Assembly: GCA_963774935.1 (NCBI GenBank)
Contig: CAVZGO010000007.1
Span: 310,001 to 374,000, forward strand
DNA: 64,000 nt
Direction: 5' to 3'
Source: CAVZGO01 sp963774935
GTDB lineage: Bacteria; Chloroflexota; Anaerolineae; Anaerolineales; UBA4823
Position 1 is the first letter of the stretch; every line of letters begins with the position of its first letter. The notes below the pieces were generated by a model. The model ran no database searches. It was not told the origin of the DNA and saw only the letters and a list, made by a program, of their open reading frames with translations. A program made the translations under genes and the position numbers. Shown one piece after another: positions 46,388-55,938 of this stretch.

Positions 46388-47406
46388 CTCTGGTAAGCAT
46401 TGTTACGCCGTCTTACAACCAGGCCAGCTACCTGGAATATACCATCCAGTCTGTTCTGCACCAGGATTACCCAAACATCGAGTACATTGTTATTGATGGT
46501 GCATCCAGCGATGGCAGCCCTGAAATCATACGCCGTTATGCCGAGCCAGTGGGTTCCACTGCCCGAATTGCCTGGTGGGTTTCTGAGTCGGATTCCGGAC
46601 AGGCAGAGGCGATCAACAAAGGTTTCCAGCAAGCCCACGGCGAGATCATCGCCTGGTTGAATTCCGATGATCTCTACCTGCCGGGGGCAGTCAGCCGGGC
46701 TGTAGCAGCCCTGGAGGGGAATCCTCGCCTCGGCATGCTGTTCGGTGATGCGCTGACAATTGATCCCCGAGGTCGTCCATTAAATCACCTGAGCTTTGGT
46801 GACTGGGGGCTGAACGAATTAATGGCTTTCCGAATTATCTGCCAGCCGGCGGTGTTTATGCGCCGCGAAGTGTTAGAGGCAGCAGGATGGTTGGATTTGA
46901 GCTACCACTTCATGCTTGACCACCATCTATGGCTGCGTATTGCTGGTCAGGCGCCGATTCAGCATCTACCCGGTCTTCTGGCTGCGGCTCGTTATCACCC
47001 CGAAGCGAAGAATGTGCGCCAGGCGGCACAGTTCAGCCAGGAAATCCTGCGCATCTTCGCCTGGATGGAAACTCAGCCTGAGTTGGCAACGCAACTGGCA
47101 GCCAACCACCGGAAGATACTCGGCGGAGCGCACCGCCTGAGCGCCCGCTACCTGTTGGAAGGTGGGTTGTATTCACAGGCTTTGCGAGAATATGGCCTGG
47201 CGTTGTTCTACAGCCCGCGCTATGCTTTCGCACACTGGCGTCGTATGGCATACGCATTTCTTGGCCTGATAGGCGCAACCCGGATGGCTGACCCGCTGCT
47301 CGATCGCCAAAGCAAGAACCGAAAACAAGCTGCCTTACCAGCTGAGATCCCTCTCCTGGACACCCAATTCAAGGATTGGCCAGGACTTTGTTTAGAAACT
47401 GAATGA
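46384..47406 (+). CDS. Family 2 glycosyltransferase
   Basis: This 340-residue protein starts with TTG inside the previous stop. Motifs are VSIVTPSYNQASYLEYTIQS, IEYIVIDGASSDGSPEII and the metal site IIAWLNSDDLYLPGA near residue 95. The pattern is closely shared with the gene at 48405, with a sulfotransferase between the two, so they look like a duplicated pair. The C-terminal region has an amphipathic helix set, then a polar tail. Confidence 0.87.
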   Translation: MTLVSIVTPSYNQASYLEYTIQSVLHQDYPNIEYIVIDGASSDGSPEIIRRYAEPVGSTARIAWWVSESDSGQAEAINKGFQQAHGEIIAWLNSDDLYLPGAVSRAVAALEGNPRLGMLFGDALTIDPRGRPLNHLSFGDWGLNELMAFRIICQPAVFMRREVLEAAGWLDLSYHFMLDHHLWLRIAGQAPIQHLPGLLAAARYHPEAKNVRQAAQFSQEILRIFAWMETQPELATQLAANHRKILGGAHRLSARYLLEGGLYSQALREYGLALFYSPRYAFAHWRRMAYAFLGLIGATRMADPLLDRQSKNRKQAALPAEIPLLDTQFKDWPGLCLETE

Positions 47407-48395
47407 GCACTCCCGAACCCACCGTCGAGACACGCCTCGCCACAATCGCTCCCAGCCGCGAGAATCGCCCGATCCTGGTCACTGGTGCACATCGCACCGG
47501 CACCACCTGGGTTGGCAAAATGCTCACCGCCAGTGGGGAAGCTGCTTACATCAGCGAACCATTGAATGTACTTCACCGGCCTGGGGTGCTCTATGTACCG
47601 ACCAAACGCTGGTACACCTACATCTGTGCAGACAACGAAGCTGATTACCTGTCATCTTTCCAGGATACGTTGCACTATCACTATCATATTGCCGCCGAAG
47701 TTCGCACCCTGCACAATCGAAAAGACATCATGCGCATGAGCCGTGATGCCTGGATTTTCATTAAGGGTTGGATCAGACATCAGCGCCCGCTGCTGAAAGA
47801 TCCCTTTGCCGTATTTTCAATCCCATGGTTCATCCAGCGCCTGGGCTGCCAGGTTGTGGTGACAGTGCGCCACCCTGCCGCTTTCGCGAGCAGCCTCAAG
47901 CGCCTGGACTGGCCGTTCAATTTTACCGACCTGTTGGATCAACCGTTCTTGATGCGTGACTGGCTTGAGCCTTACCACACTGAGATGCAGGAAATGCAAT
48001 CCACAGTAAACCAGGATTCCCCCGATATCCTGGCGCAAGCCAGCCTGCTCTGGCGCCTGGTTTATCAATCGGTGGCTGATATGAGCCAGCAAAATCCCGA
48101 TATATTCGTGGTACGCCACGAGGATCTTTCTACGGACCCTCTGTCTGGTTACCGTGACCTTTATAAAACCTTAGCCCTCCGTTTTACCCTGCAGGCACAA
48201 AATACAATCTTAGCTTCCAGTAGCGCCGACAACCCCAAGGAAGTCACCCAACAGGATATTTATTCCACCCGCCTGGACAGCCGGGCTAATATCCACAACT
48301 GGAAAAAACGCTTGTCTGCAGACGAGATCAAGCGTGTGCGCCAGCTCACCGAAGATGTTGCTGATCATTACTACCCTGATTTCAACTGGGATTAA
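47403..48395 (+). CDS. Sulfotransferase family protein
   Basis: This 330-residue protein has the PAPS loop ILVTGAHRTGTTWVGKML near residue 28 and VVVTVRHPAAFASSLKRL near residue 150, the 3'-phosphate region. KRLSADEIKRVRQLTEDVA closes the fold. It belongs to a different branch from the KSGTH-type pair at 36415 and 38708 and from the RSGTT-type at 21277, so the locus has at least three sulfotransferase types. It overlaps the upstream gene by four bases. Confidence 0.83.
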   Translation: MSTPEPTVETRLATIAPSRENRPILVTGAHRTGTTWVGKMLTASGEAAYISEPLNVLHRPGVLYVPTKRWYTYICADNEADYLSSFQDTLHYHYHIAAEVRTLHNRKDIMRMSRDAWIFIKGWIRHQRPLLKDPFAVFSIPWFIQRLGCQVVVTVRHPAAFASSLKRLDWPFNFTDLLDQPFLMRDWLEPYHTEMQEMQSTVNQDSPDILAQASLLWRLVYQSVADMSQQNPDIFVVRHEDLSTDPLSGYRDLYKTLALRFTLQAQNTILASSSADNPKEVTQQDIYSTRLDSRANIHNWKKRLSADEIKRVRQLTEDVADHYYPDFNWD

Positions 48396-48404
48396 CCGAA
48401 TTCG

Positions 48405-49229
48405 ATGCCTCCGACCGTACTTTACAGCACAGAACTACCCCTGGTTTCCATCATCACCCCTTCGTACAACCACGCGCAGTTCATTGAGGCAACAATCTGC
48501 TCAGTGGTGGAGCAAGATTACCCAAATTTGGAGTACATCATCATCGATGGCGGCTCCACAGATGGCAGTGCGGAGATAATTCGAGGCTGGGCTGAGCGTT
48601 ACCCGGCTCGCCTGGTGGATTGGGTCTCTGAGCCAGATCGCGGTCAAACCGATGCGATCAATAAGGGCTTCGCTCGAGCGCGCGGTGAGATCCTGGCATG
48701 GTTGAACTCCGACGACACCTACCAGCCAGGCGCCATCAGTCAAGCAGTCAGATACCTTAAAGAACATCCTGAAGTTGGCCTGGTCTACGGCGACGCCAAT
48801 TTGATCGACCAATCTGGAGAGGTGATCGGTAAGTTCCCTGCACGGCAAACCGATTATCGCCGCCTCAGGCGAGGATACGTTCATATCCCACAGCAAGCTG
48901 CCTTCTTTCCTGCAGACCTTTGGCGTAAGGTCGGGCCGCTGGACCCGACTTTTTATTTTGCTATGGATTACGATTTATGGGTTCGCCTGGCTCACCAGGC
49001 GCCGGTTCACTACGTCCCGCAGTTATGGGCAAACTTTCGCCTGCACAGCCAGGGAAAATCAGTGGTTGCGGATGATCGCTGTTGGCCAGAAATGCTGCGC
49101 GTACATTATCGCGAGGGAGGCAGCCGTTTCTCGTGGCTGGTGATCAAAGCTCGATTGCGTCCGATCATTTACGGCTGGCTGCCTCTGGAAACCCGCTTGC
49201 GCTTGCGGCGCTTTCTCCCTTTTCTCTAA
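48405..49229 (+). CDS. Family 2 glycosyltransferase
   Basis: This 274-residue protein has VSIITPSYNHAQFIEATICS, LEYIIIDGGSTDGSAEII and the metal site ILAWLNSDDTYQPGAI near residue 105, then GLVYGDANLIDQSGEVI. It is compact, without membrane segments, and a close relative of the gene at 46384. Its stop overlaps the start of the following membrane protein by one base. Confidence 0.88.
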   Translation: MPPTVLYSTELPLVSIITPSYNHAQFIEATICSVVEQDYPNLEYIIIDGGSTDGSAEIIRGWAERYPARLVDWVSEPDRGQTDAINKGFARARGEILAWLNSDDTYQPGAISQAVRYLKEHPEVGLVYGDANLIDQSGEVIGKFPARQTDYRRLRRGYVHIPQQAAFFPADLWRKVGPLDPTFYFAMDYDLWVRLAHQAPVHYVPQLWANFRLHSQGKSVVADDRCWPEMLRVHYREGGSRFSWLVIKARLRPIIYGWLPLETRLRLRRFLPFL

Positions 49230-51470
49230 TGGGACAATCTGAGTTTCACTATAATTGCGGGCGCTGGCGTGCCCGCAATTTGCAATCTAACCAGGATGTG
49301 GATCCATCCTTCGCGGAATCACCTGCCCGGTTGTCCCCTCATTCACTATTACGTCAAATTGGCTACGCCGCCCCTCCATGGTTAAAAGGATTGGCGGTTT
49401 TCTTATTAATCCTTGCTGGCGTTTACATACTGGTGTTACTGGGCTTAAATCTGTTGCGCCTCTCTTATCCTTATGAGCTGGAATGGACCGAAGGGGCGGT
49501 CATCGAAGAGATCCGCTGGATTTTATCCGGTAAACCGCTTTACACTACTCCAGATATCCATTTCCTTCCCCTGGCATACAATCCTTTATATTTTTATTTA
49601 GCCGCCCTGCCTTCAAAAATCCTCGGCATGGGCTACCTGGCTCCTCGTCTGGTTTCGGTCCTGGCTAACCTGGGCGTCCTGATTTTATTATTTATTGCGG
49701 TAGCAAATGAGAGTAAGAATTGGGCTGCAGGCTGGATTGCTGCTGGTGTATACGCCGCCAGCTTCCGCGCTACTGGTGCATGGGTTGACCTGGCAAAAAC
49801 TGACTCGCTGTTTATATTCTTGATCCTGGCGGGCTTTCTGCTCCTGCTAAGATTTCACCGTCGCCATGTAAAAGTAACCGGGTACAAGGCACGGGATTGG
49901 CTGTTAATAACGGGCACAGCTTTATTATTCAGCATGGCGTATTTCACCAAGCAGACAGCTCTGCCCATCTTAATCGTCCTTATGATTGCTAGCCTGATCC
50001 TCAGCCGCGGCTATAGCTGGCCGATCTGGCTGACAACCGGACTGCTCACCATCCTGTCTTTTCTTGCCCTGGATGCGATAACCCGGGGCTGGTTCTCGTT
50101 TTACACAGTCGACATCCTGGCTACTCATGCCCAGGTCTCACTGTGGCGCTTCTGGGAAACCTTGCTGCCCGCTTTCTGGCCGGCGCTGGTGATTGGCATC
50201 ATCCTCTCCATTGAATATGTTCGGCGCTTAGTCTCGAAAGGCAATAACAGCCCGGTTTTGCAAGATTCACAGCAGAACGAGATTACAGCGCGTCTACGTA
50301 AAAAAAACTCCGCTGCCTGGTTGATCCTGAGCCTGGTCTTTGCCCTCATCCTTGCCAGCTGGACGATTTATACCAAGGCATGGACGTATACCAACGGCTC
50401 TAATCCCGGCTGCAGCCGGGCTCGCGCTGGTTTGCGGTATGGCGTTCGGAGAGTTCTCATACCCAATCAACGCGACCGGCGTTGAGCAAGGGAAGCCAGC
50501 GCGAACCATCCCCAGCTTACGCCTTGCCGCTGACCGTCTTGCTGTTGACTTTATTCAATATAGCTTGCTTTACTACAACCCTCTAGCCCAATTGCCCACA
50601 CGCCAGGATCGCCGCGCCGCCGAAAAATTTGTCCGGCAGCTCAGCAGCTTGCCTGACGAGGTATGGCTCTTCAGCCATGGCGTATTCAGCAGCCTGGCTG
50701 GGAAGACATCCTATCTACACAGTGTCACCCTTGGCGATGTCCTGGGAGGCACCCATGCGGCTTTATCCCAAGGCACAATTGACTGCCGCTCACAGGTGCA
50801 GCAGATGCTTGATGGCGCTGTCCAAGGTCAGATCTTCCAGTGGATCATCACCGATAAACCAGAGCAATCCTGGCTGCCGTATTACCTTTGGGTGAATGCA
50901 AGTATCCCAGGTGCCCAAACTGTTTTCCAACCCCCCCTGGGCATTCCAGTTACCGGAGCGCCCTCCCGCCCGGAGAGCCTGATGGTCCGCAATCCGGTCG
51001 CCAGGGGTGGCGAATTTCCTCTCACGGATCCCAACCTGGCGGGCTATTTTTCCGATGCATGGTCGGTCGAAACCAACATATCCGATTCACGACATAGATT
51101 GGCTCTGTCCACACCTGCGGAAATTCAAATTGCACTGGAGCCAACACATCATTATGTCATCCAATCAGTTTTACAACCCATTTGTCAGGGGGATCCAGAA
51201 ACAGTTGTAATTGCGGACAATTCAACTCTCCCCCTCCAGGTATTAATCGGTTGGAATGACTCAACACTTGCTGAGATCAGCCTGGAAACATGTTCTCCTC
51301 AACCGGTGGAAATATCCCTGCCTGCCAGCCTGGTGACTGGCTCCCTGGACCGCCTGTGGTTTGATGTGCATTTAGATCCGGATACCACTCCATATAATAA
51401 CGACCAAACCACATCTACGCCCTACTTCATACTGCAATCGCTGGTGTTTATTCAAGGAGCGGGTGAATAA
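49229..51470 (+). CDS. GT39-like membrane glycosyltransferase (frameshifted)
   Basis: The first frame has a cytoplasmic N-terminus of about 50 residues, about nine spans and the periplasmic loop YELEWTEGAVIEEIRWIL, which carries the acidic residue typical of GT39 enzymes. It is lost at 50396-50397. Removing one G of the GG there joins TYTNALIPAAAGLALVCGMAF to a long soluble C-terminal part (YPINATGVEQGKPARTI, then a beta-rich end). The repaired chain has 746 residues. The C-terminal half could bind glycan. Function is inferred from topology. Confidence 0.72.
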
Positions 51471-51478
51471 AGGTTTCT

Positions 51479-53062
51479 GTGAATTCCTCATCGGACGGCA
51501 ATTCTCGATCAACATCCGGTTCCCAGCCTAATAAGACTTCATCAATGGGCTTACAAAACCGGTTCCGCGAACCCCGCCTCCGATCTGTCTGGATTTTCCT
51601 ATATCTTCTGGCGGTGACATCCATCCTGTACCTCGTCTTATCAAATTGGGCTTATGACGACCCGTTCATTACTTACCGGTATGCTAAAAACCTATCCGGC
51701 GGCCTGGGGTTTGTTTACAATCCCGATCAACGCGTGCTCAGCACTACAACCCCACTGTTCACCTTGCTCCTCGCAGGGCTTTCTCTTTTCTCGTCTGACC
51801 TACCCCATCTGGCGAATTTACTCGGGGCTTTCTGCATTGCACTTGGGGCTGTATTCCTTTACGATCTGGCACGCTCCTGGAAGGCTCCCTGGGTCGGTTG
51901 GGCAGCGCTACTGCTATACCCGACCTTTCCGCTCATCCCCAACACCCTGGGCTCTGAGACCCCGCTCTACCTGATGCTTTGCCTGGGAGCATTTGCTTCT
52001 TATGCTCGAAAAAGATATCTCTTGACCGCCTCATTTTCAGCTCTGGCAGTGCTGACCCGCCCAGATGGCATCCTGGTTCCGTTAATCCTGGCGATAGACT
52101 ACCTGATTAACATGCCCGTAAGCAGCCTGCGAAATCCACAGAGCCTCCTACGGGCTCTCCCCTGGCGAGCAATCGGTGTTTTTGTATTGCTGATCCTGCC
52201 GTGGATTTTGTTCGCCTGGATTTACTTTGGTGACCCCTTACCGGTCACCCTGGCTGCCAAGCAGCACCAGGGAGCCATGTCGATCAGCCAGCGCTTTAGC
52301 ACTGGTTTTATCTCGTTACTGCAAGGCTTCGGCAGCCAATGGCCTTACTGGATCAGCGCGATGCTTGCCCTGGCTGGACTAGTTTGGTGCATTTGCAAAG
52401 CCCGGCGCTGGATGTTATTCCTTGCGTGGCCAATTCTATATTTTGCTGCCTATGCTCTTCTGGGTGTCAGCCGCTATTTTTGGTATTACACACCCCTGGT
52501 GCCGGGTTTTCTGGTTCTGGTTGGTTTAGGCTTAACTGCCATTCAACACCTGTTGAACAATTCCGCTAACAATTTTATTATTCGATACCCATGGATTTCT
52601 GCTTCACTCAGCGGGTTTCTCCTCATCAGCCTGGCACTTTTTCAATTTGGAAGTCTTTGGCAGTTGCGCAGCAATGCAGACCCCCGGTTTCCAGTCTATC
52701 GCGATATTGGCCTCTGGCTCAAGGAGAACACACCTCCAGAAGCACAAATCGGCACGATCGAAGTTGGTATCATCGGTTATTTCGCCGATCGCCCGATGCT
52801 CGATTTCGCCGGCTTGATCTATCCGCAGGTTGCGCAACAACTATCGAATTCAACTACTTATGAAGATGCTGCTTTTTGGGCTGCCAGCAACCAGCGCCTG
52901 GACTTTGTCATCCTGCCACGTGGTGCTTTTTCAGAATTTACCCGCACCGTTGTCAACCGCTACTGCCAGGAGGCAGCATCCTTCTCCGGTAAACCTTATG
53001 GCAGCGCGGTTGGACCTCATATTATTTACGCCTGCAGCATCCCATCTATTCTCCCGCATTAG
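51479..53062 (+). CDS. GT39-like multi-pass membrane glycosyltransferase
   Basis: This 527-residue protein starts with GTG after AAAGG. It has roughly eleven spans, and the first periplasmic loop reads WAYDDPFITYRYAKNLSGG and FVYNPDQRVLSTTTPLFTLL. That arrangement is known from bacterial membrane proteins that transfer arabinose or mannose from lipid carriers. A soluble tail with FADRPMLDFAGLIYPQVA follows. Its 3' end overlaps the end of the opposite-strand gene by 17 bases. Confidence 0.78.
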   Translation: MNSSSDGNSRSTSGSQPNKTSSMGLQNRFREPRLRSVWIFLYLLAVTSILYLVLSNWAYDDPFITYRYAKNLSGGLGFVYNPDQRVLSTTTPLFTLLLAGLSLFSSDLPHLANLLGAFCIALGAVFLYDLARSWKAPWVGWAALLLYPTFPLIPNTLGSETPLYLMLCLGAFASYARKRYLLTASFSALAVLTRPDGILVPLILAIDYLINMPVSSLRNPQSLLRALPWRAIGVFVLLILPWILFAWIYFGDPLPVTLAAKQHQGAMSISQRFSTGFISLLQGFGSQWPYWISAMLALAGLVWCICKARRWMLFLAWPILYFAAYALLGVSRYFWYYTPLVPGFLVLVGLGLTAIQHLLNNSANNFIIRYPWISASLSGFLLISLALFQFGSLWQLRSNADPRFPVYRDIGLWLKENTPPEAQIGTIEVGIIGYFADRPMLDFAGLIYPQVAQQLSNSTTYEDAAFWAASNQRLDFVILPRGAFSEFTRTVVNRYCQEAASFSGKPYGSAVGPHIIYACSIPSILPH

Positions 53063-55319
53063 AAATCATTTGGGATGACCAGCGGCTCCCAAGTGCCCAG
53101 AGAATTACAACAGCGCACACCAACACAGCAATCAGCATCAAACACCAAACCACGGGATCGCCGAGAATATTTTGCACCACCAGGACCTGGAAAGCCTCAG
53201 CCGGCTGGAAATTCTGCAATCCAAAAATCGAAGTGAACCCCGACAAGTTTTGATTGTTCCAGGTAATCCCGGACCTGAATGCGGGCTCAGCTGTTTCCTG
53301 GCGATTTGATATCCCCAAATCCACTGTTTCATCGAGCGTCAATAACCTGACTTCAACCATAGACCCATCTGCTGGTATCTCAACCGGAGAGTCGAACAGA
53401 AAATAGAGGAAATTTCCATCTACAGACGCTTGTAAAGTTTCACTCTGGCAGGCAACGGGCTTACCCTGGTCAAACACACATACCTGCAGCTCGGCTGCAT
53501 TGTTACTCGCCTCCAGCCACTGCAACCGAAAGCCGTTCAAAATGCGGCTCCCGGACGGATTTCTAATATCACTGGCAGCCTGTACTCCCAGGATCGCCTG
53601 CTGCAGGATTGAATGTTCTTCAGATAGGCCAAGGCGCTCCCAGGTAAGCAGCTGGCTGTCAGCTACGAGCACTCGCCCAAGCCACAGGTTAATTGCCAAT
53701 CCTCCCCATAACATCACTAATGGTAGGAACAGCAACACAACATTGCCTGGTTTCATGCGCTCACCAGAGTCCAGACCACTCCGGCTTAATATTACTGGTG
53801 CCTCGCCTCGCTCCTGGGCTGTACGATCCTTTTTAGACAGATCAGCCATACTCCAAACAATAAACAAGAGCAGTACACCTTTCATCACCAGATCAGCCAG
53901 CTTCATGACACTATCCAGTACCGGCAGGTATTCAGAGGCGCGTAGGGTCAATACCGTCTCCAAGTTGGGGAGATCAAACTGATTGGATAAATGAACCGGC
54001 AGCCCGATAACGAGCTCCCGGTGCTGACCTAATAGTAAGATAGCAAACCCTACCTGCAGCACAGTCCAAGCCAAAATTCCCCATCTTCGCTGGCAGGCGA
54101 CCGCGATCATCAGGGGTAAGATCCAAATCCACCAGTATACTGGCCCTGGCACGAACATAAACAGGCAAGCGAAAACAATCAGGCTGGCAGACCAGACCTG
54201 ATTCTTTATGGACAAACACCCCCGCTTGCCCTCCGGAACAATAACATCCTTCGAATCAGAATTGGCAGTCAACTCCAAATCTGCATTCTGTGCCTCACCA
54301 TGCTTCCCAGGCGAGACTTTCTCCCGGCGGAGTATTATGATCCAGCCCAGCAGCCCCAGGTAGCCAATCCAAAACCAGGGCAGCCGGACTCCCAGGACAT
54401 CTGTGAGGAGAAATAGCTGCAGCCCTTCCCGGTTGAACAAAACTCCTGCCCGGTATGCCAGGGTAGAAATAAAAGGAAGTGCTGCCAGGCAGAATACACC
54501 GCCTCCCAACAGCAGGTAGCCAAATCGAATGAACCAGCGACGTGAGACAAACAAAGCCAGGATGGGCAGCAGCAACAGGGGGAAGACCTTAAATGTCGCC
54601 CCTACACCCAACAGAACTGCGCTGGCAGCGCCCCATGCCAGCATCGCTTTCTGGCGATCCCAATTCCTGGATTGGTACTCAGCAGCCTCTCCGGCTTGAC
54701 CGGCTGCGTAGATGGCTGCCGTCATGAACGCCGTCGCATAAATATCGTTTTGACCCATCAGCCAAGGGGTGTAAATCGCCATCGGCGCCCACGCCCACAT
54801 TGCCCATGCCCAACGACCGGGATTACCCGGAAACGCTTGCAGGAATATCACGCCAATTGCCAGGTCAAAGGGCAGGTAAGCCAGCTTTTGCAGGTAAATA
54901 TACCTGGCGGGGTGAGTAACCTGCCAGACGCTCTGCCAGCCTGTCAGATCAACCAGCTGGAGCTTATCGAGCAGCCACCACCAGCTCGCGGTGTATGCAT
55001 AAAATCCGTAGGGATACGGCGCCCATACCCCTGGACGCTGCAGCACGACTTCTCCAAATTGATCGTACAGGTAGGCATACAGGTTGAAGTGACCCTGGGT
55101 AATGAAATGCGCCTGCCAGGGCATGAACAACACATCATGCTGACCGGTAATTGGAGCAACCACAAGCCGAAGAAGATATCCGCTCAGAATCAGCCAGAAC
55201 CAGCCCGAGCGCAAAACCGCCGGCGCTGCCTGACGCCAAAACATGGCTGCCTGATTTCCCAATACCCTGGCTTTTGTCTGCACTTTAGCGCCTGATTCAC
55301 AAATCCACCTGCGTGCCAT
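53046..55319 (-). CDS. Large membrane protein, mannosyltransferase-like, opposite strand
   Basis: This 757-residue protein is the only gene on the minus strand. About a dozen spans follow a short basic N-terminus; the first loop has GQHDVLFMPWQAHFITQG and DQFGEVVLQRPGVWAPYPYG, and later WMGQNDI-type residues (LMGQNDIYATAFMTAA). This fits GT-C enzymes that use polyprenyl-linked sugars (GPI or arabinosyl type). A soluble domain of about 200 residues near the end is flanked by a last span. The start at 55319 avoids the 87-codon extension that would run antisense through rmlC. Confidence 0.75.
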   Translation of the reverse strand: MARRWICESGAKVQTKARVLGNQAAMFWRQAAPAVLRSGWFWLILSGYLLRLVVAPITGQHDVLFMPWQAHFITQGHFNLYAYLYDQFGEVVLQRPGVWAPYPYGFYAYTASWWWLLDKLQLVDLTGWQSVWQVTHPARYIYLQKLAYLPFDLAIGVIFLQAFPGNPGRWAWAMWAWAPMAIYTPWLMGQNDIYATAFMTAAIYAAGQAGEAAEYQSRNWDRQKAMLAWGAASAVLLGVGATFKVFPLLLLPILALFVSRRWFIRFGYLLLGGGVFCLAALPFISTLAYRAGVLFNREGLQLFLLTDVLGVRLPWFWIGYLGLLGWIIILRREKVSPGKHGEAQNADLELTANSDSKDVIVPEGKRGCLSIKNQVWSASLIVFACLFMFVPGPVYWWIWILPLMIAVACQRRWGILAWTVLQVGFAILLLGQHRELVIGLPVHLSNQFDLPNLETVLTLRASEYLPVLDSVMKLADLVMKGVLLLFIVWSMADLSKKDRTAQERGEAPVILSRSGLDSGERMKPGNVVLLFLPLVMLWGGLAINLWLGRVLVADSQLLTWERLGLSEEHSILQQAILGVQAASDIRNPSGSRILNGFRLQWLEASNNAAELQVCVFDQGKPVACQSETLQASVDGNFLYFLFDSPVEIPADGSMVEVRLLTLDETVDLGISNRQETAEPAFRSGITWNNQNLSGFTSIFGLQNFQPAEAFQVLVVQNILGDPVVWCLMLIAVLVCAVVILWALGSRWSSQMISNAGE

Positions 55320-55382
55320 GGTGCCGTAAATTATAATTGGACATTGCTCGCGGGTGGCCAAATCCATCTCCCAGGAGAAACC
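55320..55382. promoter_or_regulatory. Divergent promoter region with palindromic -10 element
   Basis: This 63-base gap separates the minus-strand membrane protein from rmlC. It contains the 10-base perfect palindrome AATTATAATT (55329-55338), which reads TATAAT on both strands. It could act as the -10 of promoters in both directions. A matching -35 is not evident on either side. The RBS of rmlC (CCAGGAG) lies at the right end. Confidence 0.35.
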
Positions 55383-55931
55383 ATGAAGTTTATCCCTACC
55401 GAAATCCCGGACGTTTTGCTCATTGAGCCCCAGATATTCGGTGATGAACGCGGCTTTTTTCTCGAAACCTACCAGGCTCAACGCTTTGCGCAGGCGCACA
55501 TCAGCGCGGTTTTCGTCCAGGATAACCATTCCGGCTCCCGCCAGGCTATCCTGCGCGGGCTGCATTATCAGATCAGCCAACCCCAGGGGAAGCTCGTGCG
55601 AGTGATCTCCGGCGAAATTTACGACGTGGCAGTAGATCTACGACGCAGCTCACCTTGCTTTGGAAAGTGGGTTGCAATGCAGCTATCATCCTTGAACAAG
55701 CTGCAGGTATGGATTCCGCCCGGATTTGCACATGGTTTTTACGTTTTAAGCGAGTGGGCTGAGGTGATTTATAAAGCCACGGATTATTATGCCCCTCAAT
55801 GGGAACGCACACTGCTGTGGAATGACCCTGAGCTAGCTATTCCCTGGCCCTTGATAAACAACCAGCCTCCTTTGCTCTCAGCCAAGGATTCAACCGGTCT
55901 ATTGTTCCGACAGGCAGAAGTTTACGAATAG
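55383..55931 (+). CDS. rmlC: dTDP-4-dehydrorhamnose 3,5-epimerase
   Basis: This 182-residue cupin has DERGFFLETYQAQRF, the catalytic histidine in LRGLHYQ, VDLRRSSPCFGKW and the active-site end FAHGFYVLSEWAEVIYKATD, with DPELAIPWP at the C-terminus. It inverts C3 and C5 of dTDP-4-keto-6-deoxyglucose. An AGGAG precedes ATG 55383; the in-frame codons upstream are not needed. It is the first gene of a compact rmlCBAD operon. Confidence 0.95.
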   Translation: MKFIPTEIPDVLLIEPQIFGDERGFFLETYQAQRFAQAHISAVFVQDNHSGSRQAILRGLHYQISQPQGKLVRVISGEIYDVAVDLRRSSPCFGKWVAMQLSSLNKLQVWIPPGFAHGFYVLSEWAEVIYKATDYYAPQWERTLLWNDPELAIPWPLINNQPPLLSAKDSTGLLFRQAEVYE

Positions 55932-55938
55932 GAGTCGA

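Noticed and set aside
55320..55580. Extension of the minus-strand membrane protein by 87 codons
   Set aside because: These codons run antisense through rmlC, which is well supported. The protein has a natural start at 55319.
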